Shown here: piece after piece, positions 1-6,711 of the stretch
How the letters are laid out: every line of letters starts with the position of its first letter
How positions within the stretch are numbered: position 1 is the first letter of the stretch
NCBI GenBank assembly: GCA_020056645.1
Contig: JAGVHJ010000418.1
Span: 1 to 7,213 of the forward strand
Reading direction: 5' to 3'
DNA: 7,213 nt
From: Desulfobacterales bacterium
GTDB taxonomy: Bacteria; Desulfobacterota; Desulfobacteria; Desulfobacterales; JAHIVH01
Translations under genes and position numbers: made by a program
Notes under the pieces: model-generated
Databases searched by the model: none
Told to the model about the DNA's origin: nothing
Seen by the model: only the letters and a program-made list of their open reading frames with translations

Positions 1-74
1 AAAAATTTTGACCGCAGGAATACATGAGGTATTTCGAGGATCAAAATTTTTTTCCAACGCCGGAGTTGGGAAAA
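1..74 (+). repeat. Structured non-coding element with three nested or adjacent inverted repeats
   Basis: The outer arms at 1-11 and 41-51 are perfect inverted copies (AAAAATTTTGA / TCAAAATTTTT). Inside lies a small stem, AATAC at 19-23 pairing with GTATT at 29-33 around loop ATGAG. Immediately downstream, CCAAC (54-58) pairs with GTTGG (65-69) around GCCGGA, and this stem can extend through T-A pairs to 49-74. It therefore competes with the outer stem for bases 49-51, so the two could be alternative folds. No coding frame explains the stretch. It sits just upstream of the ABC-F gene and may begin to the left of the window. It could be a dispersed intergenic repeat, an RNA motif or a leader; the sequence alone does not decide. 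The pairing is seen directly; the function is unknown. Confidence 0.5.
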
Positions 75-83
75 TTAACAAAA

Positions 84-98
84 ACTTGAACATCAAGT
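84..98. promoter_or_regulatory. Short palindrome ahead of the ABC-F start (possible operator or leader hairpin)
   Basis: ACTTGA-ACA-TCAAGT is a perfect 6+3+6 inverted repeat ending 6 bases before the AAGGA ribosome binding site (105-109) of the ABC-F gene. It could bind a dimeric regulator or form a small hairpin in the mRNA leader. No convincing -35/-10 pair was found in the 113 bases available, so the promoter may lie to the left of the window. Confidence 0.25.
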
Positions 99-113
99 GT
101 ATGAAAGGAACCA

Positions 114-1742
114 ATGGTTCACCTCAATAGTATCACCAAACAATATGGGTCACAGACTCTTTTTCTAAACGCCAGCCTTCAGATTCCCCGGGGAACATGC
201 ACCGGTCTCGTGGGTCCGAACGGCGCGGGGAAAACAACGGTTTTTCGTCTGATCATGAAGGAGGAAGAGCCGGACAAGGGCGACATCATCTTTGCGAAAC
301 AGACCCAGCTCGGCTATTTTTCCCAGGAGGTTGGGGATATGGCCGGGCGCAGCGCCCTTGAAGAGGTCATGGCGGCGGCAGCCGACGTGGTCGCCCTTGG
401 AGAAGAGATCCGGATCATGGAAGAGCAGATGGCCACCCCCATGGATGACGACGCCATGGCGACCCTTCTGGAACATTACGGAAATGCGGTGGAAGCCTTC
501 GAGCACCGGGGGGGCTACGATCTGGAGAGCCGGGCTCAGGCTATTTTGACGGGTTTAGGCATCGGCCCGGAGGATCATGGAAGCCCGGTGGAGTCGTTCA
601 GCGGGGGCTGGAAAATGCGAATCGCCCTTGCGAGAATCCTTACTATTCAACCCGATGTGCTGCTGCTGGACGAACCTACGAACCATCTGGATGTGGAATC
701 GATTGTATGGCTGGAAAACTGGCTCGCATCCGAATTCAAGGGATCGGTTCTCATGACCTGCCATGACCATGATTTCATGAACCGTCTGGCCACCCGGATC
801 GTCGAAGTGGCCAACCGGACCCTCACCCTCTACACCGGCAATTACGATTTTTATATCCGGGAACGGGAAATCCGGCGGGAACAGCTTCTTGCGAGTTACC
901 GCCGTCAGCAGGAGATGCTCGCCAAAGAAGAGGAGTTCATCGCCCGTTTCGCGGCAAGGGCCTCCCACGCCTCCCAGGTCCAGTCACGGGTCAAAAAGAT
1001 CGAGAAGATCGAACGTATTGAAATTCCCCCCGAACAAAGAAGAATCCTCTTTTCATTCGCCGAGCCTCCCCGGTCCGGAGATGACGTGATCGGTCTTGAT
1101 CAGGTGGGAAAAATCTGGCCGCTGCCGGATGGGAAAAAGAGACCCGTGTTCAGCGGTATATCGGGCATGGTGCGGCGAGGAGAAAAGATCGCCGTGGTGG
1201 GGGTGAACGGCGCGGGGAAATCCACATTCCTTAAGCTCCTGGCTGGCGAAACCGAGGCCACCCACGGAAAGGTCACGAAGGGGGCCAACGTGCATGTGGG
1301 CTATTTCAGCCAGCACGCCATGGATATCCTCCACCCCAAAAAAACCGTTTTCGAAACCCTTCAAGAGGCCCTTCCCGACGCCAACATCGGCTTCCTGCGA
1401 AACCTCTTGGCCGCATTTCTGTTTCAGGGGGACAACGTGGAGAAACGGATCGACATGCTCTCCGGAGGGGAAAAAAGCCGGGTGGTCATGGCCACCCTTC
1501 TGGCCCGCCCTATCAACCTTTTGATCCTGGACGAACCCACCAACCATCTGGATATTCTCTCGCGGGAAGTGCTTCTGGAGGCCTTGAAAAAATTCCCTGG
1601 AACCATCGTGATTGTAAGCCATGACCGCCATTTTTTAAGATCCTTGGTGACCCGCGTGTTCGCCATCGACCACGGAGAGATGGTGGTTTACGAAGGGGAT
1701 TACGACTACTACCGAAGCAAATCGCAAAGCATCTATTCCTAA
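114..1742 (+). CDS. ABC-F family ATP-binding protein (duplicated ABC ATPase, ribosome-associated type)
   Basis: This 542-residue protein has two ABC ATPase domains and no membrane segment, the layout of ABC-F proteins, which generally act on ribosomes (translation factors or ribosome protection) rather than as transporters. Domain 1 has Walker A GPNGAGKTT (34-42), a signature in the SFSGGW form (161-166) and Walker B LLLDEPTNHLD (183-193). A charged, coiled-coil-like linker follows at about 245-310, matching the P-site tRNA-interaction motif region. Domain 2 has Walker A GVNGAGKST (363-371), LSGGEKSR (449-456), ILDEPTNHLD (471-480) and the switch histidine in VSHDRHF. Both catalytic glutamates are present, so it should hydrolyse ATP. 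The first switch region is CHDHDF instead of the common SHDRxF. The ATG at 114 follows AAGGA at 105-109. The ygiQ-type gene begins 21 bases downstream, probably in the same transcript. The exact subfamily (Uup-, YheS- or YdiF-like) is not resolved. Confidence 0.95.
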   Translation: MVHLNSITKQYGSQTLFLNASLQIPRGTCTGLVGPNGAGKTTVFRLIMKEEEPDKGDIIFAKQTQLGYFSQEVGDMAGRSALEEVMAAAADVVALGEEIRIMEEQMATPMDDDAMATLLEHYGNAVEAFEHRGGYDLESRAQAILTGLGIGPEDHGSPVESFSGGWKMRIALARILTIQPDVLLLDEPTNHLDVESIVWLENWLASEFKGSVLMTCHDHDFMNRLATRIVEVANRTLTLYTGNYDFYIREREIRREQLLASYRRQQEMLAKEEEFIARFAARASHASQVQSRVKKIEKIERIEIPPEQRRILFSFAEPPRSGDDVIGLDQVGKIWPLPDGKKRPVFSGISGMVRRGEKIAVVGVNGAGKSTFLKLLAGETEATHGKVTKGANVHVGYFSQHAMDILHPKKTVFETLQEALPDANIGFLRNLLAAFLFQGDNVEKRIDMLSGGEKSRVVMATLLARPINLLILDEPTNHLDILSREVLLEALKKFPGTIVIVSHDRHFLRSLVTRVFAIDHGEMVVYEGDYDYYRSKSQSIYS

Positions 1743-1763
1743 GGGGGAGAAAGGGATACCTTC

Positions 1764-3476
1764 ATGTTTCTTCCCACCACCCGAAAGGAGATGGATCGAC
1801 TGGGCTGGTCCGCCGCCGACGTGATCATCGTAACCGGCGACACCTATATCGATTCTCCCTTTGAAGGGACCGCCCTCATCGGCAAAGTGCTTATGAGGCA
1901 TGGATTCCGGGTAGGAGTCATCGCCCAGCCCGATCTTGAAACCGCGGAGGATATCAAACGGCTGGGAGAGCCCGCCCTCTTCTGGGGGGTAACGGCGGGA
2001 GCCGTTGATTCCATGATCGCCAACCGGACCGCATCCGGTAAAAAAAGAAAAAAAGACGACCACACGCCAGGCGGGGAGAACACCCGAAGGCCGGACCGGG
2101 CCGTGATCGCCTACGCCAATCTGATCCGCAAACATTTCAAGGGAACCCTCCCCATCGTTTTGGGGGGCATCGAGGCGAGCCTGAGGCGCGTAGCCCATTA
2201 TGATTTCTGGTCAGACCGCATCCGGAGATCGGTTCTTGCGGACGCCAAGGCCGATTTTCTTCTTTATGGGATGGCCGAACGATCGGTGGTTGAATTGGCC
2301 TCCCATTTACGATCGAAAGAAGATCCCCGCGCCATCCGGGGGCTTTGCTATCTGTCGCCGGAAAAACCGCCAGACGCCCTTCCCCTCCCCTCCTTTGAAA
2401 CCGTGGCCTCCAACAAGGAGGCGTTCACGGAGATGTTTCATCTGTTTTACCAGAACAACGACCCCCTCACCGCAAGGCCCCTTTGCCAGAAGCAGGATAC
2501 CCGCTATCTGGTTCAGAATCCCCCGGCCCTTCATCTTTCCAGCGAGGAGCTGGACGCGGTTTACGACATGGCGTTTGAGCGGGATCTGCATCCCTATTAC
2601 GGCAAATCCAACGAGGCGCGCGCTCTTGACACGATCCGATTTTCCATCGCGACCCACCGTGGGTGCTATGGCGAATGCCATTTCTGCGCCATTGCCGTTC
2701 ATCAGGGGCGAACCGTTCAATACCGCAGTGTGGCGTCGATTGTTAGAGAAGCGGAGACGATCACCCGGCATCCGCTCTTCAAAGGAACAATTGCGGACGT
2801 GGGCGGCCCAACGGCCAACATGTATGGCATCGAATGCCGGAAGAAAATCCGGGAGGGGTGCTGCCCGGACAAACGGTGTCTCTTTCCAAAAATCTGTCCG
2901 TCCCTGCCGGTGGACCATAAATCCCAGATCCGGCTTTTGACCGCCCTTGCCTCGGTCAAGGGGGTGAAACACCTGTTTGTGGGTTCCGGAATCCGGTACG
3001 ATATGATCCTCAAGGATAAAGCCCATGGCGAACCCTATCTTGAAACCCTTCTCAGAGGCCATGTCTCCGGTCAGATGAAAATCGCGCCGGAACACACGGA
3101 TAACCGAATTCTTCGATTGATGGGCAAACCGCCCGCAGAAGCCCTTATCGATTTCAAGGCCCTCTTCGATCGCGTCTCAAAGAGGGTGAAAAAGCCCCAG
3201 TTCCTAACCTACTATATGATCGCCGCCTATCCAGGATGCGGGGAAAAAGAGATGGCGAGCCTGAAAAGGTTCGCCGCCACGCACCTAAAGACAACGCCCC
3301 GCCAGACTCAGATCTTCACACCCTCGCCATCGACCTATGGGACACTGATGTACTATACGGGCAAAGATCCCTTTTCGGGAGAGGGGCTCTTTGTCGAACG
3401 AAATTTTCAGGGAAGAGAAAAGCAGAAATCGATTATTCTATCGAATACCGCTTTTCCCCATAAATTTTCCCCGTGA
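1764..3476 (+). CDS. ygiQ: YgiQ-family radical SAM protein (UPF0313)
   Basis: This 570-residue protein is of the YgiQ family, radical SAM enzymes whose substrate is not established. The N-terminus (FLPTTRKEMDRLGW, then TGDTYIDSPFEG at 25-36) is the characteristic YgiQ opening. The radical SAM cluster motif CxxxCxxC is C301, C305, C308 in RGCYGECHFC and would bind a 4Fe-4S cluster that cleaves S-adenosylmethionine. A second cysteine-rich patch (C358, C366, C367, C372, C378), after the GGPTANMYG segment, is also typical of the family and could hold another cluster. MKIAPEH (438-444) follows in the SAM barrel. It is shorter than Escherichia coli YgiQ (over 700 residues), mainly at the C-terminus, but ends naturally. 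The start ATG has AAGGG at 1751-1755, 8 bases upstream. It is the second gene of a pair with the ABC-F ATPase; a functional link is not evident. Confidence 0.93.
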   Translation: MFLPTTRKEMDRLGWSAADVIIVTGDTYIDSPFEGTALIGKVLMRHGFRVGVIAQPDLETAEDIKRLGEPALFWGVTAGAVDSMIANRTASGKKRKKDDHTPGGENTRRPDRAVIAYANLIRKHFKGTLPIVLGGIEASLRRVAHYDFWSDRIRRSVLADAKADFLLYGMAERSVVELASHLRSKEDPRAIRGLCYLSPEKPPDALPLPSFETVASNKEAFTEMFHLFYQNNDPLTARPLCQKQDTRYLVQNPPALHLSSEELDAVYDMAFERDLHPYYGKSNEARALDTIRFSIATHRGCYGECHFCAIAVHQGRTVQYRSVASIVREAETITRHPLFKGTIADVGGPTANMYGIECRKKIREGCCPDKRCLFPKICPSLPVDHKSQIRLLTALASVKGVKHLFVGSGIRYDMILKDKAHGEPYLETLLRGHVSGQMKIAPEHTDNRILRLMGKPPAEALIDFKALFDRVSKRVKKPQFLTYYMIAAYPGCGEKEMASLKRFAATHLKTTPRQTQIFTPSPSTYGTLMYYTGKDPFSGEGLFVERNFQGREKQKSIILSNTAFPHKFSP

Positions 3477-3502
3477 CACCGACCTCCCCGCAGACATTCC
3501 TC

Positions 3503-3862
3503 CTACCAGTGTCCTTCCGTATTGGCCTCTTCCGCGAAGGGGTATTTGCCGCTCAAAAAATCTTTGACCGCATCACCCACCACGCCGGTCACATCGTTCA
3601 CCACTTTGATTCCCGCGGCCTTCAGCGTTGAAAAGGCATTGGGTCCGCAGAATCCGGTTAAAAGCACCTCCGCGTCTTTTTCGCTGATGCTCGTGGCCGC
3701 CTGGATGCCCGCGCCTTTAAAGGCATTCACATTCTTCGTATTGTCGATGGTTTCATAGGAAAAGGTATCCGAATCGACGATTAGAATGAACGCGGCCCTG
3801 CCAAAACGCGGGTCTACTGGATCATTCAGATTTTTTCCTGTGGATGTTACCGCAATTTTCAT
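3503..3862 (-). CDS. Small NifX/NifB-C-like protein (dinitrogenase iron-molybdenum cofactor family; ORP-like)
   Basis: This 119-residue soluble protein has the single-domain fold family of NifX, NafY and the NifB C-terminus, whose members bind metal-sulfur clusters. Supporting features are the beta-strand start MKIAVTS, the VDPRFGRAAFILIVD block (16-30), a GAGIQAA helix (50-56) and VLLTGFCGPNAF (66-77) with its single cysteine C72. Among characterised proteins it most resembles the Desulfovibrio orange protein, about the same length, which holds a Mo/Cu-sulfide cluster; no search was run. The C-terminus ends in GHW. It is the last gene of the five-gene operon, 28 bases after its paralogue, with AGGAGG at 3874-3879 before the ATG. 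No nif structural genes are nearby, so nitrogenase assembly is not implied. The likely role is holding or delivering a metal cluster together with the operon's ATPases. It converges with the ygiQ-type gene, with 26 bases between the stops. Confidence 0.88.
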   Translation of the reverse strand: MKIAVTSTGKNLNDPVDPRFGRAAFILIVDSDTFSYETIDNTKNVNAFKGAGIQAATSISEKDAEVLLTGFCGPNAFSTLKAAGIKVVNDVTGVVGDAVKDFLSGKYPFAEEANTEGHW

Positions 3863-3890
3863 GGCTTGAAAGCCCTCCTATATCATTTTT

Positions 3891-4280
3891 TTAATGGGCA
3901 TGACCGCCTCCGCCACAGACCTGATTGTCTGAGATGATCGGCAGTTTCCCATTGATCAGATCTTCCACGACGGGCCTGATGGCGGCCCGCTCCGCATCGT
4001 AATAGACATCAATGCCCACATTCTTGAAGCCCATGAGCGGACGCATGCCGATGCCGCCAACGATGAGGGCGTTCACCTTGTTGTCCGCAAGCAGGTTGAC
4101 CGGCACCATGCAGCCGCCCTGAACATGACTCACGTTCTGCAAAATGGATACTTCCTTGATCTTTCCGTCCTCCACATCGATGAGTGTGAATACGTCACAA
4201 TGGCCGAAGTGTCCAGACCTCTCCCCATCCAATCCACCTTGATTCATTGATGGTACAGCGATTCTCATTGATTTTTCCAT
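3891..4280 (-). CDS. Second NifX/NifB-C-like small protein with Cys/His tail
   Basis: This 129-residue protein is of the same dinitrogenase iron-molybdenum cofactor superfamily as the next gene but clearly diverged. It has RIAVPSMNQGGLDGERSGHFG (6-26), where SGHFG replaces the DPRFG block of its neighbour, QGGCMVP with C57, and GGIGMRPL (75-82), a hallmark of this subgroup. The tail VCGGGGHAH (121-129) supplies C122, H127 and H129, plausible metal ligands on a flexible glycine linker. The start at 4280 is preferred because AAGGAG lies 7 bases upstream; the in-frame ATG at residue 5 gives the shorter start usual in the family and remains possible. It lies 33 bases after the second ATPase gene and 28 before its paralogue. 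The inferred role is binding a metal or iron-sulfur cluster as substrate or partner of the ferredoxin-containing ATPases. The ligand is unknown. Confidence 0.88.
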   Translation of the reverse strand: MEKSMRIAVPSMNQGGLDGERSGHFGHCDVFTLIDVEDGKIKEVSILQNVSHVQGGCMVPVNLLADNKVNALIVGGIGMRPLMGFKNVGIDVYYDAERAAIRPVVEDLINGKLPIISDNQVCGGGGHAH

Positions 4281-4313
4281 CCTCTTTCTCCTTCTTCACC
4301 ATGCAATCATTCA

Positions 4314-5210
4314 TTATATAATACTTGTTTTTACCGAGCCGCTTGTTTCCAAAAGGCGCATCACGTTTTCAAAAAGCGCCTTGACCTCCCCGGCCGTGTT
4401 TGACCGGTCGTTAAACTCAAAAAGGGTGAGCCCATGCACCATCGCCTTGGTGAAATCGGCGTCAAAAGGAATTTTCCCCACCACCGCCGCCCCCATGGAC
4501 CCGGCCCTTTCCTCTATTTTTCCGGTCATGCCTGCATTCAGGTCGAACTTGTTGACGCATATCATTCTGGGAATCCGGAAATGGTCGCAGAGCTTGAGAA
4601 CCCGTTCCATATCGTGGAGGCCGGATATGGTCGGTTCCGATACGATGAGCACCGCTGTTGCGCCGGAGAGGGAGGCGATCACCGGGCACCCCACGCCTGG
4701 AGGACCATCGGTGATGATCAATGAAAACCCTTTTTCTTCGGCGATGCGACGGGCCTCTTTCCGCACCTGGGTTACGAGTTTGCCCGAATTCTCTTCGGCG
4801 ACTCCAAGGGCCGCGTGAACCATGGGCCCGAAACGGGTATCTGAAATAAACCACTGACCGCAGGTTTTGATGGGAAAATCGATGGCCTTTTCCGGACAGA
4901 AATAGGCGCACACGCCGCACCCCTCACAGGCGATTGCGTCAATTGAAAAATCTTCCCGGATGGCGTTCCATTGACAGAGATCCCGGCACTTCCCGCATGA
5001 GGAGCATCGCTCTGGAAGATGGATCGCCACTCGTCCCCCCTGAAAATCATGGGCGGCGCAGACGGTGGGGGCCATGATCAGATGAAGATCGGCTGCGTCC
5101 ACATCCGCGTCACACATAATTTTATCGGTCGCAAGGGAGGAGAGCGCCGCCATGAGGGTGGTCTTCCCAGTCCCCCCTTTTCCGCTGATAACAACCAATT
5201 CTTTGATCAT
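4314..5210 (-). CDS. MinD/Mrp-superfamily ATPase with inserted two-cluster ferredoxin domain (distal paralogue)
   Basis: This 298-residue cytoplasmic P-loop ATPase belongs to the SIMIBI class. It has deviant Walker A GKGGTGKTT (10-18) with the signature lysine K11, a switch segment CDADVDAADLHL (33-44), DGPPGVGCPV (168-177) as Walker B and switch II, and NKFDLN (220-225) for the nucleotide base. A ferredoxin-like insert at about 65-110 has two CxxCxxCxxxC motifs (C69, C72, C75, C79 and C95, C98, C101, C105-P), expected to bind two 4Fe-4S clusters. This architecture is found in ATPases encoded beside NifX-like proteins in anaerobes, including the Desulfovibrio ORP system. The family suggests ATP-dependent cluster transfer or electron delivery, not septum placement by a true MinD; the C-terminus has no obvious amphipathic membrane-targeting helix. 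AGGAG overlaps the upstream stop region (TGAGGAGAACATG), and the 7-base gap implies translational coupling with the paralogue upstream. Confidence 0.93.
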   Translation of the reverse strand: MIKELVVISGKGGTGKTTLMAALSSLATDKIMCDADVDAADLHLIMAPTVCAAHDFQGGRVAIHLPERCSSCGKCRDLCQWNAIREDFSIDAIACEGCGVCAYFCPEKAIDFPIKTCGQWFISDTRFGPMVHAALGVAEENSGKLVTQVRKEARRIAEEKGFSLIITDGPPGVGCPVIASLSGATAVLIVSEPTISGLHDMERVLKLCDHFRIPRMICVNKFDLNAGMTGKIEERAGSMGAAVVGKIPFDADFTKAMVHGLTLFEFNDRSNTAGEVKALFENVMRLLETSGSVKTSII

Positions 5211-5217
5211 GTTCTCC

Positions 5218-6078
5218 TCACTTCCCCTTTCTTTTCCTTTCGTTGACGATCGTTTTCATCGCTTCATAGAGCCGGATGAACTTTTCTTTCCATTCAGGAA
5301 GGGCGTCGATAATGGGTTCTCCTATGGCGTAAGATTCAGCGATCTTCCGGTCAAAAGGAATCTCCATGAGAATGGGTATCTTTTCCTCTCTGGCGTAGTC
5401 ATAAACATGGGTGTCGCCGATATCGGCCCGGTTTATCACAAGGCCGCATGGAATATCTAGAATTTTGATCGCCTCCACCGCAAGCGTTAGATCATGCAGG
5501 CCAAAGGGAGTGGGTTCCGTTACCAGAAGGACGAAATCGGTCTCTTTAATCGCGGTGATCACCGGGCAGGAGGTTCCGGGAGGGGCGTCAATAATCGTCA
5601 GGGCCTCGTCATTATTTATGCATCTTTTCACGGATCGGATCAACGGGGGCGCCATGGCCTCACCGATGTTCAGACGTCCGTTGATAAATCGGATCTGATC
5701 TTTTCCACCGATTTCCATGACACCGATTTCCCTCTCTCCCATGCGGATCGCGTTTTCCGGGCAGACGATCCGGCACCCGTCGCATCCGTGGCACAGATTG
5801 GGAAAAATCAAGACCGTTTTCTTGACAACGGTGATGGCGTTGAACTGACAAATTTCCACACATTTTTTACATAAGGAGCACCTCTCCATATCCACTTCCG
5901 GCACCGGCACCGATACCTTTCTTATCTCGTCGATCTCCGGATGGATGAAGAGGTGGGCGTTGGGTTCTTCCACGTCACAATCGATCAGCGTCAGGCTCAT
6001 TTTTAGAGAAAGGGCCATGTTGGTCGAAATGGTGGTTTTCCCGGTCCCCCCTTTTCCGCTCGCGATGCTCACTATCAT
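5218..6078 (-). CDS. MinD/Mrp-superfamily ATPase with inserted two-cluster ferredoxin domain (proximal paralogue)
   Basis: This 286-residue paralogue of the following gene has the same order of parts: deviant Walker A GKGGTGKTT (8-16), switch IDCDVEEPNAHLF (32-44), ferredoxin insert with C67, C70, C73, C77 and C96, C99, C102, C106-P, then IIDAPPGTSCPV (162-173) and INRADIGD (215-222). Two 4Fe-4S clusters are expected. The segment between the insert and Walker B (about 111-158) differs in sequence from the paralogue, and the tail is lysine/arginine-rich (ERKRKGK). Two non-identical copies side by side suggest a heterodimer, since this class works as a dimer sandwiching two ATPs; this is inference. 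GGAGG (complement of 6088-6092) lies 9 bases before the ATG. It follows the receiver-like gene by 16 bases. The likely role is in an ORP-like metal-cluster complex. Confidence 0.93.
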   Translation of the reverse strand: MIVSIASGKGGTGKTTISTNMALSLKMSLTLIDCDVEEPNAHLFIHPEIDEIRKVSVPVPEVDMERCSLCKKCVEICQFNAITVVKKTVLIFPNLCHGCDGCRIVCPENAIRMGEREIGVMEIGGKDQIRFINGRLNIGEAMAPPLIRSVKRCINNDEALTIIDAPPGTSCPVITAIKETDFVLLVTEPTPFGLHDLTLAVEAIKILDIPCGLVINRADIGDTHVYDYAREEKIPILMEIPFDRKIAESYAIGEPIIDALPEWKEKFIRLYEAMKTIVNERKRKGK

Positions 6079-6094
6079 TTGTTTTTTCCTCCGA

Positions 6095-6493
6095 TTATTT
6101 TCTTTGCTGCGTCCGGGGGGCCTGGAGATCCAGAATCGTTTTCAGGCGAGACACGAGCTCTTTCAAATGGGGTGGGCCGGGATTTAAGGGAAGCTGCCCC
6201 AACAGGCCGAGTCCTTCGGTCGCCTCGTGAAACGCCTCTGGTGTGAGAGCGCTTATAAGGGCTGTATTGACCATGGGGTTGACCCTGACCAGTTGATTTA
6301 AAAACTGGAGTCCCGTCATTTCCGGAAAGGTTTCATCGGAGATGACGAGTTCAAACCGTTGTTCTTTAAGAATCAATAACGCCTCGTTCGCGGAGGTCAC
6401 CCATCGGGTGTCCACCTCTTCAAGCGCCCCCATCGATTCCTGCAACCGCTCCTTTGTAGCTGTTTCGGATATCACAACCATTACATGAACCAT
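6095..6493 (-). CDS. Stand-alone receiver-like (CheY-fold) protein, degenerate
   Basis: This 132-residue protein matches a response-regulator receiver domain with no output domain. Seen are a first strand VMVVIS (4-9), the phospho-acceptor region LVISDETFPEMTGLQFL (49-65) with D53 in the usual aspartate place, and a fourth strand TALISA with S81 in the Ser/Thr switch position. Two conserved sites are altered: the acidic pair after strand 1 (normally DD) reads S9-E10, and the lysine before proline near strand 5 reads LNPGP with N104. Phosphorylation is therefore doubtful and it may be a pseudo-receiver working by protein contact. It is the first gene of the operon, 16 bases ahead of the first ATPase. 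GGAAGGA lies 6 bases before the ATG; an in-frame ATG at residue 5 is an alternative. The partner may be the operon's ATPases or a sigma-54 activator encoded elsewhere. Confidence 0.8.
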   Translation of the reverse strand: MVHVMVVISETATKERLQESMGALEEVDTRWVTSANEALLILKEQRFELVISDETFPEMTGLQFLNQLVRVNPMVNTALISALTPEAFHEATEGLGLLGQLPLNPGPPHLKELVSRLKTILDLQAPRTQQRK

Positions 6494-6550
6494 TGTTCGT
6501 CCTTCCTTTTTTAGGAATCTTCTTTTCTCAAGCCTGGCCCATGACCAGAA

Positions 6551-6577
6551 GAGGCCTCTTGAAAATAGAGGGGCCTC
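6551..6577 (-). promoter_or_regulatory. Hairpin in the predicted operon leader
   Basis: On the + strand GAGGCCTCT (6551-6559) can pair with AGAGGGGCCTC (6567-6577) with a two-base bulge. An overlapping perfect palindrome, AAGAGGCCTCTT, lies at 6549-6560. It falls between the predicted sigma-54 start (near 6587) and the receiver-like gene, so it would be in the 5' leader of the operon mRNA. There is no T-run after it in the leftward direction, so a simple terminator is unlikely. It could affect mRNA stability or bind a protein. Confidence 0.3.
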
Positions 6578-6597
6578 ACCACACCACTATTGACCTT

Positions 6598-6613
6598 TGC
6601 ACAGAATATGCCG
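6598..6613 (-). promoter_or_regulatory. Candidate sigma-54 promoter for the five-gene operon
   Basis: On the minus strand the site reads CGGCATATTCTGTGCA, with the invariant GG and GC doublets exactly 10 bases apart, against consensus TGGCAC-N5-TTGCA (8 of 11 positions). Transcription would start near 6587, giving a leader of roughly 90 bases before the receiver-like gene. Sigma-54 control is known for the Desulfovibrio ORP operons, which makes the match more plausible. The -24 element is weaker than that of the divergent site. Confidence 0.5.
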
Positions 6614-6641
6614 GAACCATACATAACTTTAACATACTGTT

Positions 6642-6699
6642 TTCGATAAATAATCATAGGATGTGGTGCTGGATGCTTCTCGATCATGTGTTGCGATAA
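6642..6699. promoter_or_regulatory. Possible activator-binding zone between divergent sigma-54 elements
   Basis: The bases between the two -24/-12 elements contain repeated short motifs: TTCGATAA (6642-6649) and TGCGATAA (6692-6699), starting 50 bases apart, and ATGTGGTGC (6661-6669) with ATGTGTTGC (6686-6694), 25 bases apart. Such repeats would be in the right place for a sigma-54 activator serving both directions. They are short and could be chance. Confidence 0.25.
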
Positions 6700-6711
6700 T
6701 GCGACTCTTTG

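Noticed and set aside
1..53. Intrinsic terminator of an upstream gene
   Set aside because: The long stem is nearly all A/T and its T-run is part of the pairing arm; the GC-containing hairpin at 54-69 has no T-tract after it.
1635..2198. 187-codon reverse-strand frame over the ABC-F/YgiQ junction
   Set aside because: It is antisense to two well-supported genes and shows no family motif; long antisense frames are expected in GC-rich coding DNA.
2307..3095. 262-codon reverse-strand frame inside the YgiQ gene
   Set aside because: It is antisense to the radical SAM core, and its composition looks like a complement artefact.
3472..3480. Third copy of the TGACACCGA repeat at the end of ygiQ
   Set aside because: Only about nine bases match and the second block (AAGATA) is absent at the right distance; most likely chance.
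3477..3502. Bidirectional terminator between the convergent genes
   Set aside because: The 26-base gap has no inverted repeat or T-run, so termination must occur elsewhere or by another mechanism.
3503..4280. Nitrogenase cofactor assembly genes (nifX, nifB) proper
   Set aside because: The proteins belong to the broad superfamily only; there is no nifHDK, nifEN or radical SAM NifB domain nearby, and the neighbours point to an ORP-like system.
4314..6078. Chromosome or plasmid partition (ParA) or Min system
   Set aside because: Both ATPases carry internal ferredoxin motifs with eight cysteines each, and no ParB, MinC, MinE or parS-like repeats are present.
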